64,000 bases of DNA from Nemopilema nomurai (Eukaryota > Cnidaria > Scyphozoa > Rhizostomeae > Rhizostomatidae), in the NCBI GenBank assembly GCA_003864495.1, contig ML133401.1:6670698-6734697 (forward strand), read 5' to 3'. Below are positions 36,662-47,614 of the stretch, one piece after another. The notes beneath the pieces were generated by a model. It was not told the DNA's origin. It did not search any database and saw nothing but the letters and a program-made list of their open reading frames with translations. Both the position numbers and the translations under genes were made by a program. Positions within the stretch are counted from its first letter, which is position 1; every line of letters starts with the position of its first letter.

Positions 36662-38833
36662 TCACGCGAAGCTTCCATGATAGCAGAAATCTCATGGGAA
36701 TACTGATCATCCAGTAACTAAAGTACGTCTGCTTATCAAAATTTAGACTTATCAAAGTTTAGATTTATCAAAGTTTAGATTTATCTAAGAAACCTGGCTG
36801 GGTCCTAGCACGAACAGTGTCTTTATTTTTCACTAGTTTCGAGAACTTAAAGTTTTTTTAAAAATTTCTTATTTTTAGATAAGCATTTAACATCAAATTT
36901 TGCCCCTTCCCTTGCATATTAATTATATTAAAGTTTAAACCACAACAGTAAGATTTGAAATCGTATCTCTTGAAATCGTATATTCTTATGAAAACAGAGG
37001 CACTTTTTATTGAGACACCCGGTACACTGTGCTTAAATTGTTGTAATACGGGAACAGATAATATTCAGATCAACTTAAAAGCGATAATATTCCTTATGCT
37101 TATGCCACTAGAATAAGCGTCAATTATTGAGCAAAATCATGTCTACCCCATTCACCTTATATAGTCTTCGCTTTGGCTTTCAAACAGGACAATATATTCT
37201 TTTAGCTTTGAATTGAACCTTGTGGTGGTCCCAGTGTGCTATTCATCGTAGAAAGCGAGTAATTTTCTGTTTACCACCCCATGCTCATCCTAGAGAACCC
37301 AGAACTGCTTGCTGAACATTGACCAAAAATAAAAACTGAAAAAAATTTTGTGGCAAAGTTACCGGAAACCCACCTATGGATTTTTGACGTATTATTTTCC
37401 GGCTGAGAAAGTCAGTTTATTTTTTAAGTTTCCTAAAGATATTGATTTAGTTCTAAAAGTTTTTCAAATTTTTGAAGCTCTAGTAATTTGGTTTCTTATA
37501 AACAGGCTTATAAAAAGCGTGTATTATGCTTTCGAAAGGTTCTTCGAAATCCTTCAAAAGACTGGATTTATCTGACTTAATCATTACTGCATCTCCGATA
37601 AGATGTTTCAAGCAGGACTTTTAAAAAAATATTCGAAATGCAATGTTTTAAAGGCACCATTAATGGCTCCACACATTTTTGCCATATAGGAGTACGACGG
37701 GTTTTCAGACAGGCAAGGGTGTTGGTAAATTGTGACTCTTGCGCTTTGCAACATTCCAAATTTGCTACTGAAAACTTTATTGTTCTTAGTTATTTCTGGA
37801 ATTCCTTTTAACTATACACGCTTTATTATAAGGAACCACTTTATAAGGAACCTACATGTAGAAATATTTAAAGAATTTATACTACTAAAAACGAAATCCC
37901 GCAGCCAAAACTCACATAAATTGTTTGCTATTCGTGTGTCAAGTGCTTCGTTGAGTAGTTTCCGCATATTCTGTCTCGCCCCTCTCTCTATTTAGTGTTG
38001 AGGCTTATTGATGTCCAGTGAAAATTAAGGAACGTTTAAGGAACTTCTGGTACTAAAATCTGATGATTCGAGGTATACGAATAAGGAACTTTTGCAACTA
38101 GGCCTTGAGGTAGGTTCCTAATAAAAAAGCGTGTATATAACCTTGGTTGGAGAGGTTTGTTTTCATGTTCTGCGCAATTTTGATAATTGCAAGGTGAATG
38201 ATCTTAAGAAATGTGAAGTAAGTGGTCGATTCTTATTGACGCAAGTAAAGGTCGATATTAGGTAATGCAAGCCGTGTATTCAAATTCAGAAATATTTTCA
38301 TTCTACTCCTTTTTTACTGCCGTGTTACTTGTAAGCGTATATTTAATTTCATGGGAACTGCCAAACCCGGAATTAGGTGACTTCCGATTACTCACCCGCA
38401 TAAAAAATTGCGTGTATTTTTACGCTGATTTGCCTGACTGCGTCATTGCCAGGAGGAAAGGGCGGGGAAACAAAGCGAACAAATCCTAAACGGCGGAATG
38501 ACTTTTTAATCCACCTAATTTGAATTATTTGCAGAATAAACGCGTTTGAAAATCTGGACCAGGCAATCCAACAGGGAGCCATGCTAATGGCGTTGGCTGA
38601 ATTCCTAGGGTACTCGTCAGTTCAAAGTAGTTATTGTAGAAAGTGCCAAAATGTTGAGCATCATAATAATCATCTTTCAAGATAACCATAATATATCACT
38701 TGAATGCCACTGTCATTAACATGGACAAACCAAGACCTTCCACCATTCGTGCATAAAGATTTAGCAGTTCTCTTCTTTCTCTCTCAGTTTCCATTTCATT
38801 TAAACAATTGTTATGGTTTTATCCTACAACCCA
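36662..38833. other. Intergenic region with dispersed repeats
   Basis: No gene is supported. It contains a short direct repeat of atttatcaaagtttag units near 36737-36790 and a dispersed repeat at 37385-37540. Several segments near 37800-37860 and 38080-38140 contain the phrase aaggaacct or its complement and probably belong to the same family. Confidence 0.5.
37385..37540. repeat. Dispersed repeat, copy 1
   Basis: Shares long stretches with 45707-45862 in the same orientation: tattattttccggct, then gatttagttctaaaag, then gctctagta and ggtttctt. The overall match is perhaps 80 percent by eye. No coding capacity is apparent. Confidence 0.75.
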
Positions 38834-39112
38834 CAATGCCCGCCAAAAGTGTTGGAACAGTCCGATCATCTTTCCTACTAAACGTCTTCCCTCCCCCCAT
38901 ATACAAATGTTGGATTCCGACTGGAAAATGACAACAAATGTATGTTGGGGCGCAAATTGTGTAACCCATGTTTGGCGACATGTTCATCTACCTTCACAAC
39001 ATTGTTTAAGGGGGGAGGGGGCTCTGTCTGTTTGTAATAGGAAAATGAACTGAAAAATATACATTTATTGCCAGTACAATCTCGGTGTTCCAACTACTTT
39101 TGGCGGGCATTG
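38834..39112. mobile_element. Short inverted-repeat element (MITE-like), about 280 bp
   Basis: The ends are inverted copies: CAATGCCCGCCAAAAGT at 38834 followed by gttggaaca, and its complement at the right end (38834-38861 against 39085-39112, a few mismatches). The interior is non-coding. No clear target-site duplication is seen. Probably a non-autonomous DNA transposon. Confidence 0.75.
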
Positions 39113-39300
39113 CAGGCTAGCCAATCACAAACTTACTATGCAAAAGAGAGGTTTCAAGTCATAGTATAATTAAATTGAAATTTCTCATATTTTATGACTT
39201 GAAAAAATCCGGCTTGCTTGAGCCAGACTTCTGAATGCTTTTTGCTTTCAACCAGCAACTCTTCTACATGTTGTTGCTGACTGCAAATAAGATCTCTATA

Positions 39301-39768
39301 AGCCCTGTCCACAATACACAAACTGACCCAGGTTCGCCCCAGGTTTTAGCTAACCCAGGTTAGATTTTGCAGTTTGGACACAACTAACCTGGGTTCGCCC
39401 AGGGTTAGTTTAACCCATCTCCAGAGGTGAGTTCGACCCAAGTTAGTGTTCTGAATTTCTAGTGTGGACACAAAACCTGGGGCAAACCTGGGTTAGTTTT
39501 TTCAACGCATGCGAATATTTGAATGTGTAAACTGCGACTTCGGCAACTTCCATCTTGATCGTGTTTGTGGAAAATTTGTTTTGCTGTCGTTGTTTTGTTG
39601 CTGTTGTAATTTAACTACGCATGCGTAGCATCAGCTAACCTGGGTTTGCCCCGGCTTTGTGTCCACATTACAAAACACAAAAATCAAGTGTGGACAAAAC
39701 AGGTTTCGCCCCAGGTTAAATTTAACCTAGGGCGAACCTGGGTTAGTTTGTGTAGTGTGGACAGGGCT
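39301..39768. mobile_element. Inverted-repeat element with 29-bp ends, about 470 bp
   Basis: Left end AGCCCTGTCCACAATACACA and right end are inverted repeats over 29 bases with two mismatches. The interior is filled with subrepeats of an aacctgggttcgcccaggt type on both strands. A 9-base direct repeat TAAGATCTC lies at 39288-39296 and 39769-39777; the left copy is separated from the inverted repeat by TATA. If that is the target duplication, an 8-9 bp size suggests a hAT-like or Mutator-like origin. There is no transposase. Confidence 0.8.
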
Positions 39769-40212
39769 TAAGATCTCAAACGATCTACCATCTTTGCTGA
39801 ATATACTTGCGTATCTTTCACCATAACTTGGGAAAATCTTCGTCCAGATCTTCTTTTAAAGAGAAACAATAACCACCAGCGACACAAATGCAATAAGAAA
39901 ACACAGCCAGTGTGCCCCTTTCTTAGCTCATTACAGTGACACTATTAATACTATACCCAGTTTATTTTTCATCAACAATATCGTCATTAAATCAAGATCT
40001 ATTAAATTTTTTCGTCGCACTCCATTCAGCTCCGCATCCTGGATCCACATTCCATTCCGGCTAAAACACCGGCTGCCGAGGGCTGGCCATGACTAGGATT
40101 GTCGCAGCTTGATCATTTTGAAAACAAGCGGTGACCGCTACTTCTAGAGGCAGAAAACATTTCGCTCGCTGTAACAATCGTTTGCAAGAGGTGATACCAA
40201 CAAGGGCGAGAG

Positions 40213-41463
40213 ATGGCCTACTCAAGAATGCTCCTTTTGCTACTTACCTTGATTATGTCTGTTTGTTATGGACACAGAGAACTGCAGAGTATTGTGAGGG
40301 AGGTTTCTCAGGCTTCAAACACGTTCGGAGTAAACCTCCACAGAACGAAAACTCTCCTTTCAGGTGGGAAGAGAAATACGTTGTTTTCTCCTCTGAGTAT
40401 CTTCACAGCCCTCGCCATGCTCAACGCAGGGGCAAGAGGGGAGACAGCATACCAGTTGTACAATACCTTGAACTGGCACATTGTGGCACATCCAAATGAT
40501 GACATAAAAGCTGACGAGAAAATGCGAAAGTTCGTGATATCGGTGCTTGGCAAGTACTCTTCGGTAAAGTTCGCCAATAAACTGTGGGTTCAGAGTCACT
40601 TTTGTCATTCTGCTTGCAAGAATTTTGCCAAAATCTTGCAAAGGAACTACCTCTCGGATATTGGTGAGGTGAATTTTCAATCGCAGTCAGAAACTGCCAG
40701 GAAAGAAATCAACACCTGGGTTTCCCAAAGAACCGGTGGCAAAATCGAAGAACTGATGGAAAAGGGCTCCATAACCCAATTAACAAGGCTAGTTTTAACA
40801 AATGCGGTTTACTTCAAAAGCAACTGGAAGTATCGTTTCGATAAGCTGGAGACAAGCAAGAGACCTTTTACGGTGTCAAGAGACAAAGAAGTGGATGTTG
40901 ACATGATGCGGACCGTGGCCAAACTGATGTACACAGAGGATGCTGAACACAAAGTGCTTGAGCTGCCATACGAAGCTGCAAACATATCCATGATCATTAT
41001 TATGCCCCAGGATAAGTACGGCATCGAGAAACTGGAGAGTAGATTCTCAGACACTATGCTGAAGAAGTACTTAGGGAAACTCACCAGCAAGTCTGTGACT
41101 TTATGGCTGCCAAGATTTACACTGGAGAGCGATGTACATTTGAAGGACTACTTAGCCATGATGGGCGTTAGGGATGCGTTTGACCCAATTAATGCTGACC
41201 TCAGTGGAATGACAGGGTACAAGGGGTTTTTTGTCACCCATGCCATACATAAGGCCTTCATCGAAGTGAACGAGGAGGGTACTGAGGCAGCAGCTGCGAC
41301 AGGAATTTCGACCGGGTTTCGCAGCATCGACCCGCATCAGGCTTTTTTTATAGCCAACCACCCATTTATGTTCACCATAATCCATCGTCCGAGCGCGACA
41401 ATCTTGTTCCATGGTGAAATTGTTGACCCTACAGTCAAAAAAGCATCAACGCATCACAAATAA
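40213..41463 (+). CDS. Secreted inhibitory serpin, P1 Arg
   Basis: Single uninterrupted frame of 416 residues, normal serpin length. Residues 1-20 are a signal peptide (hydrophobic Leu-rich core, small residues before His-21). Serpin signatures are present: NTLFSPLSIFTALAML, TNAVYFKSNWK, the EVNEEGTEAAAAT hinge and HPFMFTIIHR near the C-terminus. Counting from the hinge Gly (P15), the reactive bond falls at Arg-Ser in GFRSID, the same P1-P1' pair as antithrombin. So it likely inhibits a trypsin-like serine protease in secretions. The short alanine-rich hinge is that of an inhibitory, not a storage, serpin. No introns are seen. Confidence 0.95.
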   Translation: MAYSRMLLLLLTLIMSVCYGHRELQSIVREVSQASNTFGVNLHRTKTLLSGGKRNTLFSPLSIFTALAMLNAGARGETAYQLYNTLNWHIVAHPNDDIKADEKMRKFVISVLGKYSSVKFANKLWVQSHFCHSACKNFAKILQRNYLSDIGEVNFQSQSETARKEINTWVSQRTGGKIEELMEKGSITQLTRLVLTNAVYFKSNWKYRFDKLETSKRPFTVSRDKEVDVDMMRTVAKLMYTEDAEHKVLELPYEAANISMIIIMPQDKYGIEKLESRFSDTMLKKYLGKLTSKSVTLWLPRFTLESDVHLKDYLAMMGVRDAFDPINADLSGMTGYKGFFVTHAIHKAFIEVNEEGTEAAAATGISTGFRSIDPHQAFFIANHPFMFTIIHRPSATILFHGEIVDPTVKKASTHHK

Positions 41464-41701
41464 TTCAATTCCGATTGCTCCGCTTCCTGACTCCTAGCCA
41501 ACGTTATTATCCAACGTAGGATGTTGACTTAACTTTTCTAAAACATATTTAGGCATAACATCCTTTATTTGTTATTTTTAATATTTGCTAACTCGATTTG
41601 AGTGCAAATGCTCTTCTTTTGTGGTTTTGTAACCTTTAAAGAATCCTCTCAATTCAAAACGGGCCTTTATAACTTGTCTTCTGATGTGGGAAGAAAACTG
41701 C

Positions 41702-41707
41702 AATAAA
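41702..41707 (+). terminator. Polyadenylation signal of the serpin gene
   Basis: AATAAA about 240 bp after the serpin stop codon, the first canonical signal downstream. Assigned by position only. Confidence 0.6.
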
Positions 41708-43377
41708 GCCTCGCGGTTTTATTTGCACTGGGTGTGTTAGAGTGCGGCTATTAAGTGTTACAAGCATGTCTTAAAATTGTTCCACCTTCTCCTCGTACCA
41801 CTTACTTAAAACTGCATAAAAATAGTGGCAAAAGAATCTTTAAGAATTACATAATTAAAGCGAAAGCCAAGAATTCTTATGAAAAAGAGGAGCACTTATT
41901 ATACTCTTCATTGTCTTTTTACTAGATTTTGTGAATATCCAGTTCAGAGGTGGAAACAATTTGTGTCTTTCTGGTAACCTAAGTATCGACCACAAAATTT
42001 TCTGCACGAATTTACAGGGTAGACAAAAAACTTTCTATGTGTGCCTATATCTTTATGTGCCTATATTGAAAGTTTTGTTGCCTTGAACCACCTCAAATAT
42101 GGTTTAAAAACATTATCGGAGCCACAACATAGATGTTAAGGCAAAAACCATTCCTTGGCTGATATACCTCCAGAAAAATTAAAGGAGTGGGCATTTTACA
42201 AGATTTTATGAATACCTTGCTAGGCTTTTCGGCCGAAATATCAGCTCTTTTATTTGAGTGGCTCACAAAGTTGATATTCAGCTTTTCTGCTACCACGCGT
42301 TCGTGAAATCCATGCAAGAGGCTGTTGTAATTCTTAAACACCCGTTAATCTTGGACACCCAAGAGCGCAAAAGTGAGCTGCTTATTCGATCAGCGAGCAC
42401 GCTTTCAAGGAATCGAATATTTTTGTCGACTGTGTATCAAAATGAAGAAGGGTGAATCGGGTTTCAAACCCATCGAGCAAGTCAAATAGTTTTGTCAAAA
42501 TTTAGTTACATGCGGATGCGCCATATTGGCATTTCTGTGACCGAAAGGGCACTGGTAATTGAAGCATTCTGATAGCGATGGCCTTGCCTCTAGAGGAATG
42601 TAGCAATCATCAAAATTCTGACAAAAATGTCAGCAAAATGGTCTTCCCTTTCTACATCCACTACATCCATGCGAAATTTTGTGATAGTCCTCACAGAAAT
42701 CACCTTGGGTCATTGTGTACGCCTTTCGGTCATTAGATCCGTCAACTGTGAACCACTCCTTCTTTCCATTAGATTTCCATATGTACATGCAGTCATTCAA
42801 ATAAAATTTATTTCACTCTTCAGACTGTAACAAACTTATCATTAAATTCGAAAAGGATATACTTGCAAATCTACAGATATTGATTAGTTTCCATCAGACA
42901 GGTGTTTCTTCACGAAAAGCAAAAACCTTGTTACGTAGTTTAAAGATCTATCTGATCCACTCCCTGCTGTTAACAAAAGAGTTATACAAGTGATTTCTAA
43001 GAAAGGAATATGAATCGAAGCCTGGCGGCTGTCTTCAACAAACTGAGATGGATGCGACAGAGCGTTTTTCTTGAAAAGTCACACCAATTCAATTGGATGA
43101 GTCAAAGTAGGTGAGAGGTAACTGTGTATATTACATGAAAGGTTGCACTCTTTGAGAATCCCTGATCTCTTCTATAAGTAACCCATCTCATTTTAATGTA
43201 TATGTACATTTCTGATTGCATACAAACGTAATCCAAATTAAAACTACTTTCCTAATAAAAAACAAAGCATCATTCTGAGATTTAGTTTTCATTATGATAT
43301 AAACTGAGCTTTGTACATTACAGAATAACATCCAAAATCATAAATCTATTTACATATTACACTTATTACACATCAAG
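41708..43377. other. Intergenic region, nothing supported
   Basis: AT-rich. Short open frames (42093-42341, 42258-42455, 42627-42830) have no recognisable family. The 3' UTR of the minus-strand PPP1R11 gene should lie at its right edge. Confidence 0.5.
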
Positions 43378-45115
43378 TTATCCACAGTTGCAATCCTCAT
43401 GATTTTGCCCTTTCATTTTTGACTTTTTGTGATAGTCTTTGGGACCCTTGCATTTGTCTTCATTGTCTGAATCTTCTGATTCTGAGGATGATTCTCCAAA
43501 AACTTTTGGTTTTTCATATATACAGCAGCCTGAAAAGATATGTTATAATCTCTACAGCCAGAGTAGGGGTAACAAACACAGGCAAAGAAAATGGGGGCCT
43601 TGGGAACTTTTCAGATACCCCTTCAGTTGTGTGACATTCCTTTGTTTCATTCGAGGAAGCGTAACTTCTTGGATGCAAATAAGTACAAACTATTTGTATT
43701 ATGCTCAATTATAAAAAACAATTTACACAATTAAGGAAGTCTTTAGAATTATGTCACTAGAGTAATTTCCAAATGAAAACAAAAAGGGGAAACGTAAAGC
43801 TCTTGACTCTTTTTAATCTCTTTAGCATAACAGATATTAACAGACAAAAAATTCAAACTTACATTTGGATGACTTTTTACCAGAATTTTCATTGTCAACA
43901 GTTCCTTGCTTCCATTGAACCTTTTTGTCATTCTTTGGCTTTTGCAGATGTAAAACCAAAACCTACAACGACAAACATAAACATATTTGCCTTGGCTGCC
44001 CTGGGTACTTTCTACTATGTAAAATCAATATAAATTGTCAGGATAACTTTAAAGATGAAAAGCTGCAGTAAATATCAAAACAATATATTTAAGAATATGT
44101 AATGGGAAAAGCACTAAAACTGAAAAAAGTCCCACAAGTCATTGATAAAAAAGTTGACATAAAAAGTTTACTAGGTTAAGGACTGGCTAATAATGTAGTA
44201 TCAAATAAACAAATGAATAATACTACCCAAATAATACTTCCCAAAATTAAAATTTGAAGTAAAGAAAAAAAGAAAATGTAAAGGTCACAATGAAAATCAG
44301 AAAAATTAGGTATGCTTTTTGCTGCACATGCAAAAGAAAGAGTAAATCACACACCTCAGTGATTTGAAATTAAAATAAATTTAATATCTGGACATATCTT
44401 GCAGTCAATTAGAAGAGACATACAAAGGCAATGACAAACTTCTAAAAGCACAATTGAAAAATATCTCAAAATTTCTAACATCACATGAAGGCAAAGGAAG
44501 TGTAAGTAAAAAAATCACAAATTAGTTGGTGCCCTTTCAAAAGATATCCTAATGGCCTGTAGTACAGCCACAGCTATGCAAAATAATATATTATTTGCAA
44601 ACAAATTACTAATAGCAGGCAGTTGCCTTGTATTTATTGAAAATACCTTTTAAGCATGACTCTAAATACTTGATTTTTTAGCATTCTTCTCTTTTCAAGA
44701 AATGTTTGTCATGTTTTAACAACTTTTCAGTTCGCAACGTCATAGCTGAATAATTCACGCACATTCGTGGCATATTTTCTTTTTTTAAATAGATTATTGC
44801 ATAATGACTCTTAAAATGAAGGAACACTAATTAAAGAACGGCAGTCTGCCGAATAAATTCACTTGCAGTTACAGTAATACCGCAGGCGGACAGGTAACAA
44901 TTTTTCCATTTAGGCCATTTATAACTTAAAAGTGAGCACGAAAAGCGACATTGAAAACGACGCGTATCGCGCAGTCTGCTTGCAATCAAGAAGCTTAAAC
45001 TACAGCCTAAAGCAGAAATACAAGGTCTAATCAAGTTAACCTGTTCTTGCGACAGTGATGGCTCGACCGTTTGTGTTTCTGAGCCAGGGCTCCCTACAAA
45101 TGATGCGCTTGCCAT
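43378..45115 (-). CDS. PPP1R11: Protein phosphatase 1 regulatory subunit 11 (inhibitor-3)
   Basis: Three exons on the minus strand: 45115-45041 (25 codons), 43962-43863 (33 codons plus one base) and 43529-43378 with stop TAA. Phases fit and give 108 residues. The diagnostic segment is KKVQW, the PP1-docking RVxF-type motif (KKVEW in human), followed by TVDNEN, SSK and the cysteine cluster CCCIYEKPKVFGESS, which closely matches human inhibitor-3. A Cys/His/Lys-rich tail follows. The human protein is 126 residues; this lacks its proline-rich end. The family inhibits PP1 catalytic subunit in the nucleus and nucleolus, and an E3 ligase activity has been reported for the mammalian protein. None of the exons exceeds 152 bases. 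It starts 294 bp from DNAJC12 on the opposite strand. Confidence 0.93.
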
Positions 45116-45409
45116 TTCCAATTTTCCATTCTATTTCAAGGCTACACGATACTTACCGGGAAGCTGCTAGCATCAGTCTCCTCCGCAGTGGCTCAGAATG
45201 TGTAAACATTAAATTTAGCAATAATACATTACATACACTTTAGTTGACGCCTGATTAGCATGAACATAGCTAAACAACTCGCTAGCTTTTTATGAAACGT
45301 AGAGAGTATGTTCAATTGCTGTGGGAAGAAATCTTGGCTGCAAGGAATAACCGTGTAGCGCTAAGTCTTGTAGCCTCTCTTCCAAAAAGCCATAGTACAT
45401 TTCATCAAC
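45116..45409. promoter_or_regulatory. Shared head-to-head promoter region of PPP1R11 and DNAJC12
   Basis: Only 294 bp separate the two start codons, which face away from each other, so both transcripts must start in or overlap this segment. No TATA box is evident. The bidirectional role is inferred from spacing. Confidence 0.6.
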
Positions 45410-47484
45410 ATGGACTTGTCAGTTCTCGATGAAAACAACACAGAAGAAGATTTGTATTCGATACTTGGAGCTAGTGAATCGTCATCTGTTGAGCAAATCA
45501 AAGCTGAATTCAAGTTTAAAGTTAAACAAATACATCCTGATAAAGTGACGAAGACTGGAGAAAATGGCGACACATCGAAAGCAGTCGAAGAGTTCAATCG
45601 GTTATTCCTTTTAATTTATTACACATTTTTTTATAAGTAGACTCAACATCCTGTGTTACTCTAAATAAAATGCGAAAGCAAATTTAAATAAAGCAATAAT
45701 GGACTATTGACTTATTATTTTCCGGCTCAGAAAGTCATCTTATTTTTTTCGGAGTTTCTAAAAAGTTTTGATTTAGTTCTAAAAGCTTCTTAAATTTTTG
45801 GGGCTCTAGTACTAGGTTTCTTCTTATAAACTCGTTTCTTATAAAGAACGTGTCCCTTCTTAAAAAGAACCAAAATGATATTACCAAAAAGTAAAAGTTA
45901 TTTAATTGAATGGAACTGCCTAACTATTGTTCACTTTACCTCAGATAATAGGCCACGTCCCCACAAATTGATGTTTTGTGTTCCTCATCCCTTATTTACA
46001 CATTATGTATGTGCACTTTTGTTTGATGTGCTTTTCATTGTATGGGTTTTTAATTTTTTTATTTATTTAAAAATTCTTTACTCGGAATTACATTTCAGTT
46101 TGACAATTGTTTTATAATATACCCTGCCATTAAAAAAAAATCACCTTCCTTTCACAATAATCGTCTAAACCTATATATTATATATATACAAAATACCTAG
46201 TAATGAAAACTTGAATAGAAAAGCGAAGAAAATGAAGCCAAACTTTGAGTTTGCATTCAAATTGCTAGCATGAAGGAGATAACTAGATGTCAGAATCGAG
46301 TTTTGCTCCATAAGCTGTCCTCACTAATGAATGGAAAGTAGTGTAGTAAACAATTTGGTAAATGAAGTATAAATAGATCAGGCACTACTGATCTGCAGTT
46401 GAGGTTTTGATTGAAACTATATTGTGTAATTGTGTTAGAGCAGAATTAAGGTATTAAGAATTAAGTAATTGCATTTTTGAAGAACGAGGCAAATAGCTTT
46501 TTTATGTTACTATGAAACAAAGAAAAAAATGCTTAGCACACAATCGAAGTTTGTTAGAAACAAGCATTCAATGTAATACACCGTTTCTATTTTCTGTCAC
46601 CTGGTATGAGGCAATATGTTTTGAAATCTGTGTAAATAGGCAAGGTTTAATACATAAACTTTCTATATTTTAGAATAAAGGTCCAATTTATTCATTCCTA
46701 CCATCTTAAAAGTACATAAAAATTAAACTGAAAAATAATACCACAAAACAATAGAATACTGCTTAATGTAGAACAAGCTTTTTTACTCTGGTAAATTTTT
46801 TACACTGGTTATAATCTACCGATTTTTGCTTTAAAGTCTGAGATGGGCATATGAAGTTCTATCAAATGATGAATCACGAAAAAAATATGATCATTGGCAA
46901 AAAAGTGGCCTAGCAATTCCATTTAAAAGATGGCTGAGTCTTAGGGATGCTGCCAGAAAAACACTCCACTGGGCTTCAAAATCCAAGTCACAGCTCATGC
47001 TGATGGAGACAGAAAATGCAGGTTTTGGACAGAAAATGCAGGTTTTGGAAAAGACAGAAAATGCAGGTCATGACACTTTTTGGTTTTTTGATGGGGTTTT
47101 TCTAGAACAAGACAGGCCACAGGGACCCTTTCCAGACCACATACATCTATTGAAAAGCATCTTTTTGCTGACTAAATCATAGGGCTCCAATAGTTTCTCT
47201 CAAGTATTAATAAGGGTGGCAAAATGTTTTGCAAAAACATATTCATGATTAACAAATATTTGTCAGGTCCAGTAACAGTGTCTGACAATAACTCATTAAA
47301 TACCCATTTTGGTTGTCTTTTAGACAAATCAAAAGCGGAAGTGTCTTCTGAAGGAGAGAATCTCACAAAGAGCTTTAGTGAAAAGAAGACAAATTCTATT
47401 GAGAAACGAACACTGCTAAAAAGGACATTCAAAACATGGACATCATCTGGAATAAGTAGTAAATTTCAAAAATATGAGATCTAA
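45410..47484 (+). CDS. DNAJC12: DnaJ homolog subfamily C member 12
   Basis: Exons 45410-45600, 46837-47021 (or 47066) and 47267-47484. The J domain covers about residues 13-80: LYSILGASESSSVEQI and the HPD tripeptide at 42-44, needed to stimulate Hsp70. After the first junction come AYEVLSNDESRKKYDHW, then PFKRWLSLRD and TLHWA, matching human DNAJC12 beyond the J domain. The C-terminus KFQKYEI corresponds to human KFRNYEI. With the first donor the protein is 197 residues, against 198 in human. DNAJC12 is the Hsp70 co-chaperone for aromatic amino acid hydroxylases (phenylalanine, tyrosine and tryptophan hydroxylases). Three similar donor-like sites occur at the end of exon 2. The first intron holds a dispersed repeat. 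Confidence 0.95.
45707..45862. repeat. Dispersed repeat, copy 2, in DNAJC12 intron 1
   Basis: Second copy of the element described at 37385-37540, same orientation; see there for the shared stretches. It lies within the 1.2-kb first intron of DNAJC12. Confidence 0.75.
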
Positions 47485-47614
47485 TGAAGACAATTTGTAA
47501 GTTGTAAACCTTTTCAAAGTATCCAAGAAGTGAAAAACTCATACAAGGCTCTTGCCTAGATCTCAAAGGAATTTCTTATATTTGTTATTTGTTAGTTTGT
47601 TACTTATAAGTTTA

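Noticed and set aside
44831..45115. Long version of PPP1R11 exon 1 reading past 45041
   Set aside because: A donor (aacag/gttaac) at 45041 joins in phase to the exon with the PP1-docking motif; the extension has no similarity to the family.
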